A stretch of DNA of 64,000 nucleotides. Source: Inquilinus limosus DSM 16000. GTDB lineage: Bacteria > Pseudomonadota > Alphaproteobacteria > DSM-16000 > Inquilinaceae. The translations under genes and the position numbers were made by a program. Each line of letters starts with the position of its first letter. The first letter of the stretch is position 1. Shown here one piece after another: positions 16,927-26,992 of this stretch. The notes under the pieces are model-generated. The model ran no database searches. It saw only the letters and a list, made by a program, of their open reading frames with translations, and was not told where the DNA came from. The DNA lies in NCBI RefSeq assembly GCF_000423185.1, contig NZ_AUHM01000021.1, positions 1-64,000 of the forward strand. The letters are read 5' to 3'.

Positions 16927-17907
16927 ATGTACACGCAGGCCCTCAACACCACCGATACGGCCCGCCCGGTCGAGGACGCCGCCCTCGCCGCCCGGTTCCA
17001 GGAGCGGATCGACGCCGAGGAGCGGATCGAGCCGAACGACTGGATGCCCGAGGCCTATCGCAAGACCCTGACCCGCCAGATCTCCCAGCACGCCCATTCC
17101 GAGATCGTCGGCATGCTGCCGGAGGGCAACTGGATCACCCGGGCGCCCACCCTGCGGCGCAAGGCGGCCCTGCTGGCCAAGGTGCAGGACGAGTGCGGCC
17201 ACGGCCTCTATCTCTACGCCGCGGCGGAGACGCTGGGCGTCACGCGCGAGGAGCTGGTCGATCAGCTCCTGACGGGGAAGGCGAAGTACTCGTCGATCTT
17301 CAACTACCCGACCCTGACCTGGGCCGATATCGGCGCCATCGGCTGGCTGGTCGACGGCGCCGCGATCATGAACCAGATCCCGCTGTGCCGCTGCTCCTAC
17401 GGGCCTTACGCCCGCGCCATGATCCGGGTGTGCAAGGAGGAGTCCTTCCACCAGCGCCAGGGCTACGAGATCATGGTCACGCTGGCCCGCGGCACGCCGG
17501 AGCAGAAGGCGATGGCGCAGGACGCGCTGGACCGCTGGTGGTGGCCCTGCCTGATGATGTTCGGCCCGCCCGACGCGGCGAGCCAGCACAGCGACACCTC
17601 GATGAGGTGGAAGATCAAGCGCTTCTCCAACGACGAGCTGCGCCAGAAATTCATCGACGCCACCGTGCCGCAGGCCCAGTTCATCGGCCTGTTCCCGCCC
17701 GACCCCGACCTGAAGTTCAACGCCGAGACCGGCCATTGGGAGCACGGGGCCATCGACTGGGACGAGTTCAAGCGGGTCCTGGCCGGCAACGGCCCGTGCA
17801 ACCGCGACCGGATGGCGGCGCGGCGCAAGGCGCATGACGACGGCGCCTGGGTGCGCGAGGCCGCGCTGGCCTATGCCGAGAAGCGCCGCGCCCGGGCGGC
17901 GGCGTGA
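16927..17907 (+). CDS. paaA: 1,2-phenylacetyl-CoA epoxidase, catalytic subunit PaaA
   Basis: This 326-residue di-iron oxygenase subunit epoxidises the aromatic ring of phenylacetyl-CoA with PaaC as structural partner. Iron ligands are visible in a ferritin-like four-helix bundle: Glu in [15 protein letters not shown], ExxH in [11 protein letters not shown], and a second ExxH in [13 protein letters not shown]. The C-terminal region [17 protein letters not shown] is typical. ATG 16927 follows a strong ribosome site. It is the first gene of paaABCDE. Confidence 0.95.
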   Translation: MYTQALNTTDTARPVEDAALAARFQERIDAEERIEPNDWMPEAYRKTLTRQISQHAHSEIVGMLPEGNWITRAPTLRRKAALLAKVQDECGHGLYLYAAAETLGVTREELVDQLLTGKAKYSSIFNYPTLTWADIGAIGWLVDGAAIMNQIPLCRCSYGPYARAMIRVCKEESFHQRQGYEIMVTLARGTPEQKAMAQDALDRWWWPCLMMFGPPDAASQHSDTSMRWKIKRFSNDELRQKFIDATVPQAQFIGLFPPDPDLKFNAETGHWEHGAIDWDEFKRVLAGNGPCNRDRMAARRKAHDDGAWVREAALAYAEKRRARAAA

Positions 17908-17920
17908 TGGAGGACATGCC

Positions 17921-18208
17921 ATGACCGGCCAGACCTTTCCCCTCTGGGAAGTCTTCATCCGCAGCCGCAACGGGCTGGCGCACAAGCATGTCGGGTCGCT
18001 GCACGCGGCGGATGCGACCATGGCGCTGCAGGCGGCGCGCGACCTCTACACCCGCCGCGGCGAGGGGCTGTCGATCTGGGTGGTGCCGTCCAATGCCATC
18101 ACCGCTTCCGACCCCGCCGACAAGGGCATGATGTTCGAGCCGGCGGCGAGCAAGATCTATCGCCACCCGACCTTCTACGACGTGCCCGACGAGATCGGGC
18201 ATATGTGA
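17921..18208 (+). CDS. paaB: 1,2-phenylacetyl-CoA epoxidase subunit PaaB
   Basis: The 95-residue protein begins MTGQTFPLWEVFIRSRNGL, the conserved PaaB start; ATG 17921 lies 14 bp after paaA and behind GGAGGACA. The GEGLSIWVVPSNAI and KIYRHPTFYDVPDEIGHM segments are typical. PaaB links PaaAC heterodimers and is needed for activity of the complex. Confidence 0.95.
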   Translation: MTGQTFPLWEVFIRSRNGLAHKHVGSLHAADATMALQAARDLYTRRGEGLSIWVVPSNAITASDPADKGMMFEPAASKIYRHPTFYDVPDEIGHM

Positions 18209-18209
18209 C

Positions 18210-18986
18210 ATGACCGCCGGCTCCATCACCGTCGCCGAGACGCCGCTGGTCCGCTATCTGCTGGCGCGGGCCGACGACGCCCTGATCCTGGGCCACCGCC
18301 TGTCGGAATGGTGCGGCCACGCGCCGATGATGGAGGAGGACATGGCGCTGGCCAATATCGGGCTCGACCTGATCGGCCAGGCCCGCGCCCTCTACGGCTA
18401 TGCGGCGGAGGTCGAAGGCGCCGGCAACGACGAGGACCGCTACGCCTATCTGCGCGACGTGCGGCAATACCGCAACCTGCTGCTGGTCGAGCGGCCGAAC
18501 GGCGACTTCGCCCACACCATCGTGCGGCAGCTGTTCTATTCCGCCTTCGCCGATCCCTATTGGCGGGCCATGACCGGCTCCGCCGACCCGACCTTGGCGG
18601 CGATCGCCGCGAAGTCGGAGAAGGAGAGCGCCTATCACTTGCGCCATGCCGCGGAATGGGTGATCCGCCTCGGCGACGGCACCGAGGAAAGCCATGACCG
18701 GGCGCAGGCGGCGGTGGAGGAGCTGTGGCCCTACACCGGCGAATGGTACGAGCCGGACGAGGGCGAGCGCGCGCTGATCGCGCAAGGCATCGCGGTCGAT
18801 CCCGAGAGCCTGCGCGAGACCTGGTCGCGCACCGTGGCCGAGATCCTGGCCGAGGGGACTCTGGCCGTCCCGCCCGCCGGCTGGGCCCAACGCGGCGGCC
18901 GCGACGGAAGGCACAGCGAGCATCTCGGCCATCTGCTGAGCGAGCTGCAAGCCCTGCAGCGGACCTATCCGGGGGCGAAGTGGTGA
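18210..18986 (+). CDS. paaC: 1,2-phenylacetyl-CoA epoxidase structural subunit PaaC
   Basis: This 258-residue ferritin-like helical protein is a paralogue of PaaA. RADDALILGHRLSEWCGHAP and EEDMALANIGLDLIGQARALY (read as two pieces) are conserved. The ExxH ligands are only partly kept (SAYHLRHAAEWVIRLGDG), in line with its structural role. It pairs with PaaA to form the substrate pocket. The ATG lies one base after the paaB stop, and its TGA overlaps the GTG start of paaD. Confidence 0.94.
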   Translation: MTAGSITVAETPLVRYLLARADDALILGHRLSEWCGHAPMMEEDMALANIGLDLIGQARALYGYAAEVEGAGNDEDRYAYLRDVRQYRNLLLVERPNGDFAHTIVRQLFYSAFADPYWRAMTGSADPTLAAIAAKSEKESAYHLRHAAEWVIRLGDGTEESHDRAQAAVEELWPYTGEWYEPDEGERALIAQGIAVDPESLRETWSRTVAEILAEGTLAVPPAGWAQRGGRDGRHSEHLGHLLSELQALQRTYPGAKW

Positions 18987-19639
18987 CGGCGCGGATCCAT
19001 CCCCCTCACCCTCCCGTCGCTTCGCGCCGGGCCCCTCCCTCTCCCCAAGGAGAGGGGAATAGGAGCCGCGGCCTTCACACCTCTCCTTGGGGAGAGGTCG
19101 AAATCGCGCCAGCGATTTCGGGTGAGGGGGTGGCCCCGGCCTCGGCCGATGCCGAGACCGAACCCCTCCGGCAGCGCGCCTGGAACGCGGCCGCCGCGGT
19201 CGCCGATCCGGAGCTGCCGGTGCTGACCATCGCCGATCTCGGCATCCTGCGGGACGTCACGGTCCAGGACGGACGGGTCGAGGTGGCGATCACCCCGACC
19301 TATTCCGGCTGCCCGGCGATGAGCGCGATCGCGCTGGAGGTCGGGCTGGCGCTGGAGCGCGCGGGGATCGGCGGCGCCCGGGTCCGTACCGTGCTGTCGC
19401 CGGCCTGGACCACCGCCTGGCTGACGCCGGAGGGGCGGCGCAAGCTGGCGGAATTCGGCATCGCCCCGCCGCAGGACGGCGCCGGCCGGCGCGCCCTGTT
19501 CGGGGCCGACACCGTGCCCTGCCCGCATTGCGGGTCGACCCGCACCGAGCGCCTGTCGGAATTCGGCTCCACCGCCTGCAAGGCGCTGTGGCGCTGCACC
19601 GACTGCCGCGAGCCCTTCGACTATTTCAAATGCCACTGA
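18983..19639 (+). CDS. paaD: PaaD, iron-sulfur maturation protein of the epoxidase, with N-terminal repeat insertion
   Basis: The 218-residue protein starts at GTG 18983, overlapping the paaC stop (GTGA). Usual PaaD is about 160-170 residues. The extra 45-50 residues come from an in-frame family-3 palindrome right after the first codons (ARIH then PPHPPVASRR...SGEGVAP). The DUF59/MIP18-like domain follows (AVADPELPVLTIADLGILRDV over two pieces, TYSGCPAM with the key Cys). The zinc-ribbon-like tail has CPHCGS, CTDCRE and a final CH. PaaD is thought to help assemble the Fe-S centre of PaaE. Confidence 0.9.
   Translation: MTARIHPPHPPVASRRAPPSPQGEGNRSRGLHTSPWGEVEIAPAISGEGVAPASADAETEPLRQRAWNAAAAVADPELPVLTIADLGILRDVTVQDGRVEVAITPTYSGCPAMSAIALEVGLALERAGIGGARVRTVLSPAWTTAWLTPEGRRKLAEFGIAPPQDGAGRRALFGADTVPCPHCGSTRTERLSEFGSTACKALWRCTDCREPFDYFKCH
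19001..19130. repeat. Family-3 palindrome inside the paaD reading frame
   Basis: CCCCCTCACCCTCCCGTCGC and GCGATTTCGGGTGAGGGGG form the outer arms, with CCCTCTCCCCAAGGAGAGGG inside. It is closely similar to the intergenic copy at 8948-9074. Here it is read through without a stop. Confidence 0.88.
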
Positions 19640-20715
19640 CCACCCCGCCGCGCTTCCACCGCCTGACCGTCCGGGACGTGCGGCGCGAGACCGCCGACGC
19701 CGTCTCGATCGCCTTCGACGTGCCGCCGGATTTGGCCGCCGATTACCGCTTCGATCCGGGCCAGTACCTGACCCTGCGCGCCACCGTCGACGGCGAGGAT
19801 CTGCGCCGCTCCTACTCGATCTGCTCCGGTCCCGAGGACGGCGAGCTGCGGATCGCGGTGAAGCGGGTCGAGGGCGGCGTCTTCTCCGACTGGGTCAACC
19901 GCGCGCTGCGGCCCGGCGACGCGATCGAGGTGATGACCCCGACCGGCCGCTTCGGCGCGCCCCGCGTCCCGGACCGGGCGCGCGTCCATGTCGGCTTCGC
20001 CGCCGGGTCGGGCATCACCCCGGTGCTGTCGATCCTGCGCGGCGTGCTGGCGCGCGAGCCGGAGAGCCGCTTCTTCCTGTTCTACGGCAACCGCTCCACC
20101 GGGGAGATCCTGTTCCGCGAGGCGCTGGAGGAGCTGAAGGACCGCTTTCTCGGCCGGCTCTCGGTGTTCCACGTGCTGTCGCAGGAGGAGCAGGACCTGC
20201 CGATCCTCAGCGGCCGGCTGGACGGCGACAAGGTGCGGCGCCTGCTGCGGCTGGTGGTGCCGGCCGAGGCGGTCGACGAGGTCTATCTCTGCGGCCCGGA
20301 GGGGATGAGCCGGGAGATTCAGGCGGTGCTCACGGAACTCGGCATCGCTCCGGAGAAGGTGCATGTCGAGCTGTTCGTCTCCGCCCTCGGCGGCCGGCCG
20401 CGGCCGAAACCCGCGACGCCCGCCCCGGAGACGCCGAGCCGCACCGCCGTGCTGACCGTCGACGGCAAGCGTCGCGAGGTGCCGGTGGCGGACGGCGAGA
20501 GCATCCTGGACGCGGCGCTGCGCGCCGGCATGGACCTGCCCTACGCCTGCAAGGGCGGCATGTGCTCGACCTGCCGTGCCCGGCTGGTCGAGGGCGAGGC
20601 GGCGATGGACCTCAACTACTCGCTGGAGCCCTGGGAGCTCGAAGCCGGCTTCATCCTGACCTGCCAGTCCCACCCGAAGACCGAACGGGTGGTGGTGGAT
20701 TACGATCAGGTGTGA
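19630..20715 (+). CDS. paaE: 1,2-phenylacetyl-CoA epoxidase reductase subunit PaaE
   Basis: The 361-residue protein starts at ATG 19630, overlapping the end of paaD by 10 bases. It has an FAD domain (RSYSICSGPEDG), an NAD(P)-binding domain (GFAAGSGITPVLSILR, YLCGPEGMS) and a C-terminal plant-type [2Fe-2S] ferredoxin domain with CKGGMCSTCRARL and a final cysteine in LTCQSHP. It passes electrons from NADPH to the PaaAC di-iron site. It is the last gene of the cluster; later steps (paaFGHJKZ) are not in the window. Confidence 0.95.
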   Translation: MPLTTPPRFHRLTVRDVRRETADAVSIAFDVPPDLAADYRFDPGQYLTLRATVDGEDLRRSYSICSGPEDGELRIAVKRVEGGVFSDWVNRALRPGDAIEVMTPTGRFGAPRVPDRARVHVGFAAGSGITPVLSILRGVLAREPESRFFLFYGNRSTGEILFREALEELKDRFLGRLSVFHVLSQEEQDLPILSGRLDGDKVRRLLRLVVPAEAVDEVYLCGPEGMSREIQAVLTELGIAPEKVHVELFVSALGGRPRPKPATPAPETPSRTAVLTVDGKRREVPVADGESILDAALRAGMDLPYACKGGMCSTCRARLVEGEAAMDLNYSLEPWELEAGFILTCQSHPKTERVVVDYDQV

Positions 20716-20748
20716 GGGCGAGGAGCCTTCTTCCTCTCGATTGCCGGC

Positions 20749-21660
20749 CTAGGTCCGAGGCGCATCCTTCGCCAGATGTTCCACCAGCCGCCGGGCATGC
20801 GCCGGCAGCGCGTCGAGGCGGCGGACGCAGATCGACAGCCGGCGCAGCGCCCAGGGGTCGGACAGCGGCACCGCCCGGATCGCCATGCTGCGGCGGCAGC
20901 GCCGGGCCGCCGTCTCCGGCACCACCGCCAGGCCGACGCCCTGCTCCACCATCCGGCACACCGCGTCGAAGCCGCCGAGCCGGACCCGCAGCTTGAGCGG
21001 CCGCCCGGCCCGGGCGGCGTGGCGGGCGAGGTGGTCCTGCAGCGCGCTGCCGGGGCCGAGCCCCACGAAATCCTCGCCCAGCACCTCGGCGAAGGCGACG
21101 CGGCGCCGGGCCGCCAGCGGATGGCCGCGCGGCACCGCCAGCACCAGCCGGTCGATCCGGAACGGGAGGCTCTCCAGGCCGCCGCTCTCGATCCCGCCGC
21201 CATCCGCCGCGTCGGCGACGATGCCGAGATCGGCCAGGCCGGCGGCGACAGACTCGACGATGGCATGGCTCGGCCGCTCCTCCAGGTCGATGTCGATCCG
21301 GGGATGGGCGGCGAGCCATTCGGCCAGCGGCCCGGGCAGGAATTCGGTGAGGGCCGCGGTGTTGCTGAGGATCCGGACATGGCCCTTGAGGCCGCGGGCG
21401 TAGTCGCCGAGCTCGCCGCGCATCCGCTCCATCTGCTGCAGCACCAGCCGGGCATGGTGCAGCACCGCCTGGCCGGCCGGGGTCGGCGCCACGCCGCGGC
21501 GGCCGCGCCGCAGCAGCGCCGTGCCCGCCGCCGCCTCCATGCCGCGGATGCGGGCGCTGGCCGAGGCCAGGGCCAGGGCGGCCCGCTCGGCGCCGGCGGT
21601 GATGCTGCCGGCCTCCGCGACATGCAGGAACAGGCGCAGATCGGTCAAATCGAAACGCAT
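20749..21660 (-). CDS. LysR family transcriptional regulator
   Basis: The 303-residue protein has an N-terminal winged helix-turn-helix (LRLFLHVAEAGSITAGAERA, ASARIRGMEAAAGTALLRR) with the usual linker helix, then a periplasmic-binding-like effector domain (HVRILSNTAALTEFLPGPL). It is divergent from the TauE-family exporter gene, with 101 bp between the starts, so it probably controls that gene. The effector is unknown. Confidence 0.88.
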   Translation of the reverse strand: MRFDLTDLRLFLHVAEAGSITAGAERAALALASASARIRGMEAAAGTALLRRGRRGVAPTPAGQAVLHHARLVLQQMERMRGELGDYARGLKGHVRILSNTAALTEFLPGPLAEWLAAHPRIDIDLEERPSHAIVESVAAGLADLGIVADAADGGGIESGGLESLPFRIDRLVLAVPRGHPLAARRRVAFAEVLGEDFVGLGPGSALQDHLARHAARAGRPLKLRVRLGGFDAVCRMVEQGVGLAVVPETAARRCRRSMAIRAVPLSDPWALRRLSICVRRLDALPAHARRLVEHLAKDAPRT

Positions 21661-21684
21661 CGACGGTCCCTTCCGGAGCAGCCA

Positions 21685-21709
21685 CAGCCTTCGTCCGGGC
21701 CGAAGGCTG
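21685..21709. promoter_or_regulatory. Inverted repeat between LysR and exporter genes
   Basis: CAGCCTTCG (21685-21693) and CGAAGGCTG (21701-21709) form a perfect 9-bp dyad around 7 bp, in the short divergent promoter region. This is a plausible binding site of the LysR-type protein. Confidence 0.5.
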
Positions 21710-21761
21710 GCTCCGCCACTCCCACATTGTGACGCAGGCCGGCGCCGGGCAAGGTCCGCCC

Positions 21762-22499
21762 ATGACCGATCCGCTCCTTCTCGTCGCCCTCACCTTTCTC
21801 CTCGCCGGCTTCGTCAAGGGCGTGGTCGGGCTCGGCCTGCCGACCGTGGCGATGGGGCTGCTCGGCCTGGTCATGGCGCCGGCCCAGGCGGCGGCGCTGC
21901 TGGTCGTGCCGTCGCTGGTGACCAATTTCTGGCAGCTCTTCGCCGGGCCGCGCTTCGGCGGCCTGCTACGCCGGCTGTGGCCGATGATGGCGGGGATCTG
22001 CCTCGGAACCTGGGCCGGGGCCGGCCTGCTGACCGGTGCCGATGCCGGGCGCGCCACCATCGCCCTCGGCACGGCGCTGGTGGCCTACGCCGTGTTCGGC
22101 CTCGTCGGCCCGCGCTTCTCCGTGCCGCCCCGGGTGGAGCGCTGGTGGTCGGCCCCGGTCGGCGCCGCCACCGGCCTCGTCACCGCCGCCACCGGGGTCT
22201 TCGTCATCCCGGCGGTGCCGTTCCTGCAAGCGCTGGGGCTGGAGAAGGAGGATCTGGTGCAGGCGCTGGGCCTGTCCTTCACCGTCTCCACCCTGGCGCT
22301 GGCCGCCGGGCTGGCGCGGGACGGCGCCTTGCCGCTGGCCGCGGCCGGCACCTCGCTTCTGGCCCTCGCCCCGGCGCTGGCCGGCATGGCGGCCGGGCAG
22401 TGGCTGCGCCTCAGGGTGCGGCCGGAGGTGTTCCGGCGCTGGTTCTTCATCGGGCTGCTGCTGCTCGGCCTCGACCTGGCGCTGCGGCCGCTGCTGTGA
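21762..22499 (+). CDS. TauE/SafE family anion exporter
   Basis: Starting at ATG 21762 (a GTG at 21729 is possible), this 245-residue membrane protein has about eight helices. GFVKGVVGLGLPTVAMGLLG is the family N-terminal repeat and GLVTAATGVFVIPAVPFLQA the second. Members export sulfite, sulfoacetate or other organosulfur or carboxylate anions; the substrate here is unknown. It is divergent from the LysR-type regulator. Confidence 0.85.
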   Translation: MTDPLLLVALTFLLAGFVKGVVGLGLPTVAMGLLGLVMAPAQAAALLVVPSLVTNFWQLFAGPRFGGLLRRLWPMMAGICLGTWAGAGLLTGADAGRATIALGTALVAYAVFGLVGPRFSVPPRVERWWSAPVGAATGLVTAATGVFVIPAVPFLQALGLEKEDLVQALGLSFTVSTLALAAGLARDGALPLAAAGTSLLALAPALAGMAAGQWLRLRVRPEVFRRWFFIGLLLLGLDLALRPLL

Positions 22500-22508
22500 C
22501 GCAGCCCG

Positions 22509-24041
<1,533 letters not shown>

Positions 24042-24177
24042 TCTCTCCCCGCGGATGTCCGCACAGCGTCATCCGTCTGCAATAGCACGCGGAGCGGAGC
24101 CGGGCGAGATCGGGGCTTGCCAGCCGGGTGGGCCTTGGGTCCTGATATCGTCTGACATTCCGCGCGAAGGACCAGCC

Positions 24178-25344
24178 ATGAAGATCGATCCGATGATCGC
24201 CGGCTTCGCCGACGAGCTGACCGCGTGGCGGCGCGACATCCACGCCCATCCCGAGCTGGGCTTCGAGGAGAACCGCACCAGCGCCCTGGTGGCGGAGCGG
24301 CTGCGCGCCTTCGGCTGCGAGGTGGCGACCGGAATCGGCCGCACCGGCGTGGTCGGCACCCTCCGGGTCGGCAACAACCCGCGGGCGATCGCGCTGCGCG
24401 CCGACATGGATGCGCTGCCGATGCCGGAGGCGAACGGCTTCGGCCACCGGTCGCAGACTCCCGGCGTGATGCATGCCTGCGGCCATGACGGCCACACCAC
24501 CATGCTGCTGGGCGCGGCCCGCTACCTGGCGACGACGCGGAATTTCGACGGCACGGTGCATTTCATCTTCCAGCCGGCGGAGGAAGGCCGCGGCGGGGCG
24601 CAGGCGATGATCGCCGACGGGCTGTTCCGGCAGTTCCCCTGCGAGGCGGTGTTCGGCATGCACAACTTCCACACGCTGGAGGCCGGCCGGGTGGGGGTGC
24701 GTCCCGGCCCGGCGATGTCCGGCGGCGGCGTCTTCGATATCGAGATCGCCGGCCGCGGCGCCCATGGTGCGCTGCCGGAGACCGGCGTCGACCCGGTGCT
24801 GATCGCGGCGCATCTGGTGACGGCGCTGCAGAGCGTCGTCGCCCGCAACGTCTCGGCGCTCGACTCCGCCGTGGTCAGCGTCACCCAGATCCATGCCGGC
24901 GACGCCTACAACGTGATACCGGACACGGCGGTGCTGCGCGGCACCTTCCGCGCCCTGCGGCTGGACGTGCTGGAGGCGGTCAAGGCCCGGATCGAGACGA
25001 TCACCCGAGACGTCGCCGCCGCCTTCGGCGGCCGGGCCGAGCCGAAGGTGCAGATCCGGGTGATCCCGCTGGTCAACGACGCGGCCGAGGCCGCCTGGGC
25101 CGCCGGCGCCGCCGCCGAGGCGCTGGGCGGCGACGCGGTCGAGCCCGACCCCGGCATCATCATGGCCTCGGAGGATTTCGCCTATATGCTGGCGGAGAAG
25201 CCGGGCGCCTTCCTGTTCATCGGCAGCGGCAAGGGCAGCGTGCCGGTGCACAACCCGCATTACGACTTCAACGACGACATCCTGCCGGTCGGCGCCACGC
25301 TGTGGGCCCGGCTGGTGGAGGCCCGGCTGAAGAAGGCGGAGTGA
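24178..25344 (+). CDS. M20 family metallo-amidohydrolase (hippurate hydrolase-like)
   Basis: The 388-residue protein starts at ATG 24178; the frame is open upstream, antisense to pccB, but homology begins at WRRDIHAHPELGFEENRTS. Metal ligands are visible: His and Cys in MHACGHDGHTTMLLGAA, Glu in FQPAEEGRGGAQAMI and a C-terminal ASEDFAYMLAEKPG. It is a cytoplasmic di-metal enzyme cleaving N-acyl amino acids or similar amides. The exact substrate cannot be assigned. Confidence 0.9.
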   Translation: MKIDPMIAGFADELTAWRRDIHAHPELGFEENRTSALVAERLRAFGCEVATGIGRTGVVGTLRVGNNPRAIALRADMDALPMPEANGFGHRSQTPGVMHACGHDGHTTMLLGAARYLATTRNFDGTVHFIFQPAEEGRGGAQAMIADGLFRQFPCEAVFGMHNFHTLEAGRVGVRPGPAMSGGGVFDIEIAGRGAHGALPETGVDPVLIAAHLVTALQSVVARNVSALDSAVVSVTQIHAGDAYNVIPDTAVLRGTFRALRLDVLEAVKARIETITRDVAAAFGGRAEPKVQIRVIPLVNDAAEAAWAAGAAAEALGGDAVEPDPGIIMASEDFAYMLAEKPGAFLFIGSGKGSVPVHNPHYDFNDDILPVGATLWARLVEARLKKAE

Positions 25345-25417
25345 TCCCGCTTCCGGACGCCGGGTTCCCCCAACTCGTCAGATCAGCAGGACGGGGCGTG
25401 GAGGCGAGAGCAGATGG

Positions 25418-25620
25418 CCTCTCCCGCCTGCGGGAGAGGTCGGGCTCGCGAAGCGAGACCGGGTGAGGGCAGGATACGGTCTCACCGAAAATCCGGCTTT
25501 GCTGCAGGCGAGCAAATGATCTGCTCGATTTCCGAAGCTATGGCTCCTGTCATCGGGGCCGTTGGCCCTCACCCGGAGCCGCTGACGCGGCTCCGACCTC
25601 TCCCGCAAGCGGGAGAGGCA
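25418..25620. repeat. Family-4 palindromic repeat, copy 1 (fills gene-free stretch 25345-25683)
   Basis: Two half elements face each other: CCTCTCCCGCCTGCGGGAGA with GACCGGGTGAGGG at 25418-25469, and CCCTCACCCGGAGCCGC with CTCTCCCGCAAGCGGGAGAG at 25565-25618. About 95 bp of unremarkable sequence lies between. The 339-bp gene-free stretch contains nothing else that I can recognise. A shorter version of the family lies at 32314-32444. Confidence 0.8.
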
Positions 25621-25683
25621 TCGGACTGCACTGGGGAGAAGTGTAATGCCGTAGCGCGCTTCCGAGAGGATGCGACCCGGGCA

Positions 25684-26031
25684 TCACGGGCCGTCGCCGC
25701 CGATGTTGCCGTGTGAGGCGCGGATCTCGAGGATCTGGACCCGGTCCGGCAGCTCGATCAGGAATTCCGGATCGCGGTCCAGATGATGGATGCGGGTCGG
25801 GTCGCCGCCCGTGAACCGCGACATCGCCTCGATGCTCTCCCAATAGGAGATCGTGACGAACTCCGTCTCGTTCTCGCGATCCTCGCGCAGGGTCTGGACG
25901 CCCATCGCCTTCTCGATCAGGGGCCTGATCCCGACCTCGTAGTTGTAGGCCTCGTATTCATCCGCCCGTGCCCGCGTCGTGCGGCCGCGCCAGATCCGGG
26001 CGATTGCGGGTCGCTTGGCGTTGTCGCTCAT
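25684..26031 (-). CDS. Antibiotic biosynthesis monooxygenase-like (ABM) domain protein
   Basis: The 115-residue protein starts at ATG 26031. It has a ferredoxin-like alpha+beta layout with YNYEVGIRPLIEKAMGVQTL, then TEFVTISYWESIEAMSRFTG and DRDPEFLIELPDRVQILEI, typical of small dimeric ABM/YgiN-like proteins. Catalytic activity cannot be assigned; members include heme-degrading and quinone-forming monooxygenases. It follows the hydrolase gene by 11 bp on the same strand. Confidence 0.75.
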   Translation of the reverse strand: MSDNAKRPAIARIWRGRTTRARADEYEAYNYEVGIRPLIEKAMGVQTLREDRENETEFVTISYWESIEAMSRFTGGDPTRIHHLDRDPEFLIELPDRVQILEIRASHGNIGGDGP

Positions 26032-26042
26032 CGTCTTCCTCC

Positions 26043-26933
26043 TCACGCGCCATGCACGCGGCCGAGAAAGTCCCGCGCCAGGGCCGCGATCTCGTCGAGA
26101 TTGGTTTCGAGCGCCCAATGCCCGCCGTCGAGCAGGTGGAGCTCCGACTCCGGCAGGTCGCGCAGATACGCCTTCGCCGACGCCTCCGGCATGTAGCCGT
26201 CCTGCGGGCCCCAGGCGATCAGCGTCGGCGGCCGGTGCTCGCGCAGATAGGCCTGGTATCGGGGGAACCAGCCCAGATTCTCCTTCAGCCCCTCCATCAG
26301 CCCGACCGCGATCCCGCGGCGCTTGGGCGTGCCCATCAGCGACCAGTGCAGCTTCCACAGATCCGGCGGGATGCGCTCGGCGAGATCGTCGCGGACGTCG
26401 TTCAGGAACTCGTCGCGGAACCCCTCCTCGCTCACCGCTGCGACGAGCCTGGCGCGCGCCCCGGCCGTCGGGTTTGCGAAATAGCCCGTCAGATAGGCGT
26501 ATTTCGGCCCGAGCGCGTCCTCGTAGATATCGCCGTTCTGGATGATGAGGGCCGCGATGCGGTCCGGCCGCCGGATCGTCAGGCGCAGGCCGATCTGCGA
26601 GCCGTAGTCGTGCAGATAGAGGGCGAAGCGGTCGAGCTTCAGCGCCTGCGTGAACCGCTCGAGGAACGCAGCATAGCCGTCGAAGTCATAGGCGAATCCC
26701 TCGGGCGTGTCGCTGTAGCCGAAACCGGGGAAGTCCGGCGCGACGAGGCGCCAGCGGTCGGCCAGCGCCGCCATGAAATTGCGGAACTGGTACGAGGAGC
26801 AGGGATAGCCGTGCGGCAGCAGCACGGCGGGCGCGTCCGCCCGGCCCGCTTCGCGATAGAAGATGCGGATCCCGTCGATCGCGACGTGCCGGTGCCGGAC
26901 GCTCCGGTCGGCGGATGGTGGTATCTGGGACAT
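26043..26933 (-). CDS. Alpha/beta hydrolase, epoxide hydrolase/dehalogenase-like
   Basis: Starting at ATG 26933 (ATG 26948 is possible), the protein has 296 residues. It has the oxyanion region LLPHGYPCSSYQFRN, APDFPGFGYSDTP, the nucleophile elbow YLHDYGSQIGLRL (Asp as nucleophile, as in epoxide hydrolases and haloalkane dehalogenases, not Ser), an acid region WGPQDGYMPE and the catalytic His in LDGGHWALETN. The substrate is unknown. It is flanked by an AraC-type regulator and an ABM-like gene on the same strand, suggesting a small catabolic or detoxification cassette. Confidence 0.85.
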   Translation of the reverse strand: MSQIPPSADRSVRHRHVAIDGIRIFYREAGRADAPAVLLPHGYPCSSYQFRNFMAALADRWRLVAPDFPGFGYSDTPEGFAYDFDGYAAFLERFTQALKLDRFALYLHDYGSQIGLRLTIRRPDRIAALIIQNGDIYEDALGPKYAYLTGYFANPTAGARARLVAAVSEEGFRDEFLNDVRDDLAERIPPDLWKLHWSLMGTPKRRGIAVGLMEGLKENLGWFPRYQAYLREHRPPTLIAWGPQDGYMPEASAKAYLRDLPESELHLLDGGHWALETNLDEIAALARDFLGRVHGA

Positions 26934-26992
26934 GGCAGCCGTCTCCATCGAAGAGGGGACGAGGCGCGGTCTTCCGCACCGCTTGCCGAGAG

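Noticed and set aside
19528-19629. N-terminal extension of PaaE inside paaD
   Set aside because: Homology of PaaE begins at ATG 19630; the preceding codons are paaD in another frame.
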